DNA of 64,000 nucleotides from Tanypteryx hageni (lineage: Eukaryota > Arthropoda > Insecta > Odonata > Petaluridae), in NCBI GenBank assembly GCA_028673005.1, contig CM054116.1, forward strand, positions 79,186,572-79,250,571, written 5' to 3'. Under the pieces are notes generated by a model. That model saw only the letters and a list, made by a program, of their open reading frames with translations, ran no database searches and was not told the origin of the DNA. Below are positions 57,490-64,000 of the stretch, one piece after another; within the stretch, counting starts at the first letter, position 1; the number at the start of each line of letters is the position of its first letter. The translations under genes were made by a program, and so were the position numbers.

Positions 57490-60400
57490 CATAAATAATC
57501 GATTTTTTAGAAAAATTAGCTCTAAAAAGGGAAGCAATGTAAACCCATAAATCGTTGTCAGCATTTATCGATTCTGACAAGATAAATGTAAGCACATAAT
57601 TAATACGCCTACGATTTAATCGTATATTAAAGCTACCTAAAACATTTTCTTTTAACAGCTTATAACTACACAAAAATACGGTTGAAAATGAAACCAACAA
57701 CCTATTTGTTTCTACTTAAAAACAAATACGAAATTATTAATAGAAGTTTAAAAACGAAATTAGGCTGAGTATTTCCAATACAATCAAAATATTAATGTGT
57801 TATACATAGAGGAAAATTTAAAATTCTTATGTAACAGTTCGAAAAAATTTCTAACAATTCCGATTCCGATATATCGATTATTTCTTTCGCTACAACTTAT
57901 TCTAATAACTATACTGTTGACGCGCATGTAAACAGTATACAGAGACCATTTAGTTTTGCACCACTCAAGAAATAGCATTCTTCGATGCATATTACTTATA
58001 TAAGTATGTAAGTGTAAAAGTAATGTATGGCTTAGTGGACTGTATGATAATGATTGGGAACGAAGGAAACGTTTTTTCGATTTTTAAAAATGGGAATAGC
58101 ACTCTCTTTACTAATTAAAATTTGTAGTTGAATAATTCACCAGAAATGTCTTAATTATAACCAAGTATAAGCCAAAAAGCACGCCAGGTATAACCATCTT
58201 CTCTCAAGTTCACTGTATTTATGTTATTTATTTTGATACCATGGCAAAAAATTTCAGAATATTACCTTAATGCAAAGGCAAACTTTTGTCACCATAACCA
58301 TTAAATAATTACACTAGATGAACGATGATAGATTGATTGAGGTCAAAGCAGTCGTTCTTAAATTATTTACAATATCACGTAGAAGCTAGTTGAGAGGGTT
58401 ACAGAACAACATTCCAGTATTTAATTATGTTATACATCCGTTATCACTTGCTAAAAGCCTTGTCAGGACAAAAATACGTTAAAGGAAAGAGTCGTTAATC
58501 TCTGTAAACGCGTTGTTTTTTTACGAGTTTTTGAATGCGAGTAGTTTCGCAGTAACGAATTTCCATCGAGTTGATCAAGCTTGCGTTTACTTAGGAAAAT
58601 GTCACGCTGATAATTGTTTGCGATAATAATGGGTTCCATGATGAGTTTTAAATCTTACGTTTTCAATGTGCATAGACTCTTTGTAATTATGTATTCTCGC
58701 TTAAGATAATGCAAGATCCTGAGAGCTTTTCCTTCGTTAATAATAATCATCGCGTTGAAATGACTTGCTTATTATACTGAAAAATAACTTGAACGGGTTA
58801 TAGAAATCCAGTGCAAAACGAGGGAGAACTGGATGTTCGGCATTATGCGACAAAAATCTACGTTCCAAATCCAGCTAGCTGCGACATGATTAGGCAGAAA
58901 AAGAGAGGGCGCTCAAAAGAGAGTGAGTGGGAGGTAGGCGGAGCGAGGATTTGGATGAAATTTTTGAATTAGTCTATCTTGAGAGGCTCTTCATTAAACT
59001 TCCCTTCCCTCCAGAATGATTACTGAATGGAAATATGCGTAATTGTTACAGGAATCAAGCAGGAAATAAGAATTTAACCCTTCGCTTTCATTCTGCTTCC
59101 ATGGATTGAGAAATTCGTGGTTTTTGAATGATGAGTGTTTAGATTTACGCCTATGAATCTCGGTTTTACATTTCATTCATCCGAAATCCTCCGTCGTTGG
59201 ATTAATAATACGGTTAATGAAATTTATCTTTAACATTTCTGGGCTGTAAGTTAAGATACATCGAAAATTTATAAAGAAAAGCTCTTGTATATTTAATATC
59301 TCGAAATTCGGTTCAATTAATGGATGACGAAAATTGTCCAACGGAACAATTTAATAAATTAAGCTTCAAAACCTTGGTAGATAAGGTACATTTGAAATAA
59401 ATTAATCATATGTTAATGATATTAATCGCATTTTGGATCTTGTTTGGCTCTTTAGTAAAAAAACCCAATTACATTAAAATTTGCTATTGAAATAATATGA
59501 ATTACATAAATCTTGAAACGCTATATATTTTCATTTCATATTTTAATATCTACAATTCATTGAAGCTAAACGTTTTTGTTGGCGAATAGTGGAATGCTAA
59601 TAATAACTCGCAGTAATACTTGCCAATTAACTTAAAAGCTCTATCACTTTAAGACCATTTCAGACGGTTAAATTGTAGCTACTTTTGATACGAAATTTTC
59701 GTGCGAATAAGGATTAAATTTTATTATCAAGGGAGGTCCCAATTCCGTTGTCTTAAACAGAAGCTGTGATATTTAGCAAATTTATTATGAATAAATGCCG
59801 TGATTGCGGTTATGGAGTTTTGTAAATTGAAAACATGGAGTAGTAATTATAATTTTATTTTTATCGTGCCATTAATAAATATAGATACTTAATTTTTGTA
59901 AAATTTTGAACAGTATATCGATAAATTCCATGTAGCATCGAAATGAATCGGTTCCACGAAATTTTCATACATCAAAATTCCATAATCGAAGGTAGTTACT
60001 TTCCACTCCACTAAATCACAAGGATATTAAAGTTGGCTTAAAATCTAAGCGTAGGCTGTACTTGTGGGGGAAGAAGGTTCTGATATCTATTCTTTTAACT
60101 TAACTGGAGCGATATTAACTGTGTACGAGAACATGCTATAAAAAGCGGCCTAAGGAAAGTCGTGATAAGAAAAATAAAGCGTAGAATATCGAGAGAAAGC
60201 GATCGGCGTTCCCTCTTTTTTAGACAAGGGCGCATTAAAAAAGATGGACAACTCGTTCAGATTGATGTGTTCCTATCGGGCCCTCGGCAGCTCAGCACCG
60301 TTTACGTCTTTCACCTCACGTCCTGGGTATAAGCTTCCCCAGGCAGAGGGATGGGACCGCGAGGTCGTCGCAATCCATGAATCTGATCAAACAGTTTGCC

Positions 60401-61240
60401 TTCGCTCCATTCATCTCAAACATCCGCTATCACTTCCTTTTCCTTTCCTCTCCGTTGCACCCCCTTCCCCACTTTTCGCCTCCCGCCATCGTCACTCTGA
60501 TATTTCCTCGACTTTTCTCCTCAAACCTTAAGCGACCCATCCACTTCTGCTTTTCGCAAAATGAAGTCTCGTCGTCAAACGTTGCATGATATGAGTCTGA
60601 AGAGCTGAAAACCTGCGACGTCGTATCATTTCGCGAGAGAGTGGATTGAAGTTCCTCCCGCCTTAATTTGTTAGCTTCTAAATGTCAATAGAGATGGCTC
60701 TGTACTCGTGTACGAGGTAACGTGATTCCTTTAAAGGGAGGAATTTCATTAATTACTTGGTATGATGGAAAAAGGGTGCTATTACATCCTAGCAGCTGCT
60801 ATTATCTTGTTCGTATTCTCGTACGACTTTGCGATGCTAGATCGAGTTTTCAGGCGATGATTTTGCATTCATAATTATTTCCAATTTATAGAGTATTAAT
60901 TATTTCGCTTCTAAATGAAGTTTATGTATTCATTCAAGGAAAAAGTACAACAGAACCTTGAAAAAATAATTTTCAAGAAGCGAATCTCGTAGCAGCTTTT
61001 ATCGAAAGATGTCGATTTTATTCTTCTTGATTTTTAATGATTTGGTGTTAATCCAAACTCTTTTCTAAATAAAGTTGGACCCTCTCGCCTTATGTGAATT
61101 TTTATTTTTGATAATATATCTAGTTATTTTAGACATTTTAAAGTTTTAATAACCTTTAATTATTCATACTTTAATTATTCATCCCTTACAAGAATTAAAA
61201 TCGCGCGTCACTCTGAGAGTCGCGCTCTTGCTTAATGTTA
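57490..61240. other. Non-coding, nothing recognised
   Basis: A+T-rich DNA with a C+T-rich patch at about 60400-60520. No repeat copy matched. The 95-residue plus frame (60244-60531) lacks a recognisable domain. Confidence 0.45.
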
Positions 61241-61253
61241 GAGACGTTTCGTT

Positions 61254-61349
61254 TACGAGTTGTCGGTGCTTGCATACCGCAAGCGCTTAAAAAAATCACC
61301 ATACACCAAGATCTAAACTCGCAAATAAACCAACGCGATTTCCAGGGCA
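61254..61349 (-). repeat. Family C terminal unit, copy 3 (minus)
   Basis: Complement of 19507-19590, with 'CACCATACACCAAGATCTAA' and hairpin half-sites GGTGCTTGCATACCGCAAGC. Confidence 0.8.
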
Positions 61350-61399
61350 ACAGCACTTCATCCACGTGAAGCATATATATATATTAGATAATAAAATAA

Positions 61400-62100
61400 A
61401 TTCCACGAGTTATAGCAGAATATTTATAATTTTTCACCAAATTAAGGCAACTATCCGTAATTTCCAAATTCTCTGACAATCGACTCGTGTCCAAGTTTTC
61501 GTATTTCAATTTTCGTGACTCAGTTCGCCCTGCATGAGCAATAAGAATAATCATCGTTAAGACAATACCGTATACTCTAAATTTATGGAAAAATTAATAT
61601 CTTTTGTGTTAAAATTATGGCATCATCATCCATGCTTTTAGTACGTACTTGGATTAAAATCGCGAAATAGGTATAACGTCATTATATTTAACAATTGAAA
61701 AGAGTTAAAATTTCTCGAAAGACTACGAAACACAACATTAAAATACTTTTCACGTTTTAATAAATTTCGTGTTAGTGTGACGTCATCATAAGTTTACATA
61801 GTAGTTTAAAATCAATGGCATAATAATATATAAGTAAGATAATAATTTTCATTTTCTGCAAAATTAAGGCATATATCCGGAATTTCTAAATTTTCTAGCA
61901 ATAGGCTCGCGTCCAATTTGTCGCATTTCAGGTTTCATGACTCAGATCGCCCTGTTTCAGCAATAGATATAATCATCATTAAGAAAATAGCCTATATATC
62001 ATACTAAAATTTATGTAAAATTAGGATATTTTGTGTGTTAGGATTATGGCATCATCATCCGTGCATTTTAGTACGTATCATACTACATATAAATATAATT
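61400..62100 (-). repeat. Family B, two tandem partial copies (minus)
   Basis: The segment from AATTAAGGCA to the TTAGTACGTA motif occurs twice (about 61440-61660 and 61860-62090), separated by 'AACACAACATTAAAATACTT' and 'GATTTTAAACTAC'-type DNA equal to 15986-16110 in complement. The uninterrupted junction near 61840 is the empty site for the Helitron at 15191-15985. Confidence 0.85.
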
Positions 62101-62119
62101 TAGTGACTGGGGCGCTGTC

Positions 62120-62360
62120 CGGTCAAGTATAAATATGTATCTATAACCCGAAAACTACATAACGTAGAGACAAGTGTAATGTGTCATTCTAACCGCAATA
62201 ACAATGATAGGGTAGTAGGTAGGTTTTTAAACCGAATAATTCAACCAATTTATTTATTATTTATTTTTTGTGATTTCATTTTCCCTAGGTATTTAAAAAC
62301 ATGGAAATGTGTGTAGACAATTTTTCATTTGTAATTTAAAATTACTAAAAATTATCTTAC
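62120..62360 (+). mobile_element. Helitron 5'-region fragment
   Basis: 'TATCTATAACCCGAAAACTA' and 'GTCATTCTAACCGCAATAAC' parallel 16156-16290 of the second Helitron. No 3' end follows. Confidence 0.5.
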
Positions 62361-62640
62361 ACAATCAGCACTTAAACGCAAGAACGCAGAAAATTATGAA
62401 TCTTTATTTTCCTACGGTTAAATTCCAAATACAGATTGAATTTTTCCAAAATTGAGCTTTTAACTACAAAATCTTGAGTTTTTTTAATGAAAAAATTTTC
62501 CTTTCCATGGCGACCGATATTGATGCCCAATTCAATATCGTAAAACTAAGACATTGAAATGAATTCATGGTCAGTTAATTATCCGTGTAAATAAGAGATG
62601 GCATAACAAGCTATTGCTTCAGTTTCAAATATTGAAAGAC
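62361..62640. other. Non-coding, nothing recognised
   Basis: A+T-rich interval. Confidence 0.45.
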
Positions 62641-62642
62641 TA

Positions 62643-63180
62643 GCAAGGGGAAGGAAAAGAGAGAGAGAGAGAGAGGGAGAGAGGGGGATAGGGGAGAGAG
62701 GGAGAGAGAAAGAGAGAGAGAATGGGAGGAAGGGAGAGAGAGATTGGCAGGAAGGGAGAGAAAATGGTAAAAAGAGAGAGGGAGAGAGAATGGAAGAAAG
62801 AGAAAGCGGAAGAGAGAATGGGAAGAAGGAAGAGAGAGAGGGGGAGGGAGAATGGGGGAAGGAGGAGAGAGAGAGGGAGAGAGAATGAGAAGAAGGAAGA
62901 GAGAGAAAGAGAGAATGGGAAGAAGGAAGAGAGAGAGGGAGAGAGAGAATGGGAAGAAGGAAGAGAGAGAGAGGGAGGGAGAATGGGGGAAGGAGGAGAG
63001 AGAGGGAGAGAGAATGAGAGGAAGGAAGAGAGAGAAAGAGAGAATTGGAAGAAGGAAGAGAGAGAGAGGAAGAATGGGGGAAGGAGAGAGAGGGAGAGAG
63101 AATGGGAGGGAGAGAGAGAATGGGAGGAAGGAAGAAAGAGGGACAGAGAATGGAAGGAATAGAGGGAGAAAACAAGGAGA
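62643..63180. repeat. GA-rich minisatellite
   Basis: Variable tandem units such as GAGAGAGAATGGGAAGAAGG and GAATGGGGGAAGGAGGA over about 540 bp. It keeps frames open on both strands: a 198-residue S/P/L frame on minus and R/E/G frames on plus. These are repeat artefacts. Confidence 0.95.
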
Positions 63181-63449
63181 GGTGGAAAATGTGTTTATTT
63201 GTTATGGGGCTGTTTGGCTGTTTGTCACACTCTATTGACGTTTGACTATTCTTTTTCCCTTCTCTTCGTTTATTATTGCTTTATCATTTTTGTTCATCAT
63301 TGCTGTTCTTTCTTTGTTCTTATTTGTTTGTTCCTCATTTTTCCACTTTACCTCAACGTTTGATTCTCCTTTTCTGTTCGTTCTTCGTTAATTATAATAT
63401 TTTTTTGACGTTTCTCAAAATTTACCGCAGTAGAATTGCGGGCTTTCTA

Positions 63450-63860
63450 TTAGTCCGGATAAAAAAATTAATTTAAAATTAACCCGTCATCATACGTCGT
63501 TGGCTGAAATCAAATGGGTTATAATGCAGTATAAACATGAAATCAATGCTCCTAAATTATGGAAAATCAATTTTCATTGAAAGAAATTTGGATCCTTGCT
63601 ATGGTAGTTAATATTTTTAGTTGTTGAAAACCGAAAAACCTTTCATAATTTTATGATTAAAATCGAATTTTTACGCAAATTCAGCTTGGGTTTGAATTTT
63701 GTCTTTAAGAAAAATAAACTTCATTCTTTTATGCACAGTACAATGCATGTGCCGACTTTGTATCTTAATTAAAATTAATTTAAAAAAGCAATTTTATATA
63801 GCCCTGCACAGTTTTCAATGCCTTTCTTATGGGTGTTTAAAATGGGACATTGGGGTCAAA
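63450..63860 (-). repeat. Family B, copy 3 (minus)
   Basis: Complement of 17560-17875 plus the first part of 18936-19270, without the TIR element: 'TTGGCTGAAATCAAATGGGT', 'GGGTTATAATGCAGTATAAA', 'ATCGAATTTTTACGCAAATT' and 'GCAATTTTATATAGCC'. Confidence 0.8.
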
Positions 63861-63924
63861 AACACCCTTTAAATATAACATTTACGGAATTTCGGGTTTT
63901 TCCAGAGGTTGTACCCAACAACCT

Positions 63925-64000
63925 ATATAAAATGTGGCTCGCGGGCTACATCCGGCCTCCGAGAGCGCTTCATGCGGCCCGCGAATATATGATGAAATAG
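63925..64000. mobile_element. Edge-truncated DNA-transposon-like segment
   Basis: 'TGTGGCTCGCGGGCTACATC' and 'CTTCATGCGGCCCGCGAATA' are GC-rich motifs of the kind common near hAT ends in animals. The window stops here, so extent and class cannot be settled. Confidence 0.35.

Noticed and set aside
62579..63175. 198-residue protein on minus
   Set aside because: Translation of the GA minisatellite.

Overview
This is a gene-poor, A+T-rich stretch of an animal nuclear genome. The transposon mix (Penelope-like hammerhead-type repeat, Helitrons, hAT, a Ty3/Gypsy element, a CR1/Jockey-type LINE) points to an arthropod, possibly an insect. That assignment is inference from element content; no host gene fixes the taxon. 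I found no host protein-coding gene I can defend, no rRNA, no intact tRNA and no CRISPR array. Most longer open frames lie in simple-sequence or pyrimidine/purine-rich DNA, or are palindrome artefacts.

Layout. 1.27-3.37 kb is a large foldback element. Its left arm was hit by a 253-bp palindromic insertion flanked by 14-bp direct repeats; the other arm preserves the empty site, and each strand of the insertion carries a hammerhead-ribozyme-like core. 3.8-4.25 kb is a dispersed repeat with an antisense tRNA B-box-like motif. Related copies lie at 22.4, 24.9(-), 28.2(-), 42.6(-) and 57.0 kb, with a possible one at 40.0 kb. 5-12.3 kb is unique-looking with long pyrimidine-rich tracts. 13.2-19.6 kb is a stack of nested elements. 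A dispersed repeat (family B) was hit by a 795-bp Helitron that keeps a helicase remnant (15191-15985); a second Helitron (16156-17406) sits in the DNA that follows. A further family B copy is split by a TIR element (17876-18935), which itself holds a hAT-like insert. 21.1-22.1 kb and 28.8-29.3 kb carry family D; the first is a foldback. 27.1-30.6 kb has a hAT end and two minus-strand Helitron 3' ends. 36.4 and 48.7 kb carry two copies of a hAT-type MITE, one with a near-perfect 8-bp target duplication. 51.3-56.4 kb is a broken Ty3/Gypsy element on the minus strand (LTR, tRNA-Gln-type primer site, gag, protease, RT, RNase H, start of integrase), with a truncated LINE inserted inside its RT. 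61.2-62.4 kb and 63.4-63.9 kb are further family B/C and Helitron pieces, separated by a GA-rich minisatellite (62.64-63.18 kb).

Interactions. Comparing copies within the window gives internal 'before/after' pairs and a relative order of insertions: foldback before hairpin; family B before the first Helitron and the TIR element; TIR element before the hAT-like insert; Gypsy before LINE. Nothing here looks currently autonomous: every recognisable element coding region has stops, frameshifts, lost catalytic residues or large deletions.
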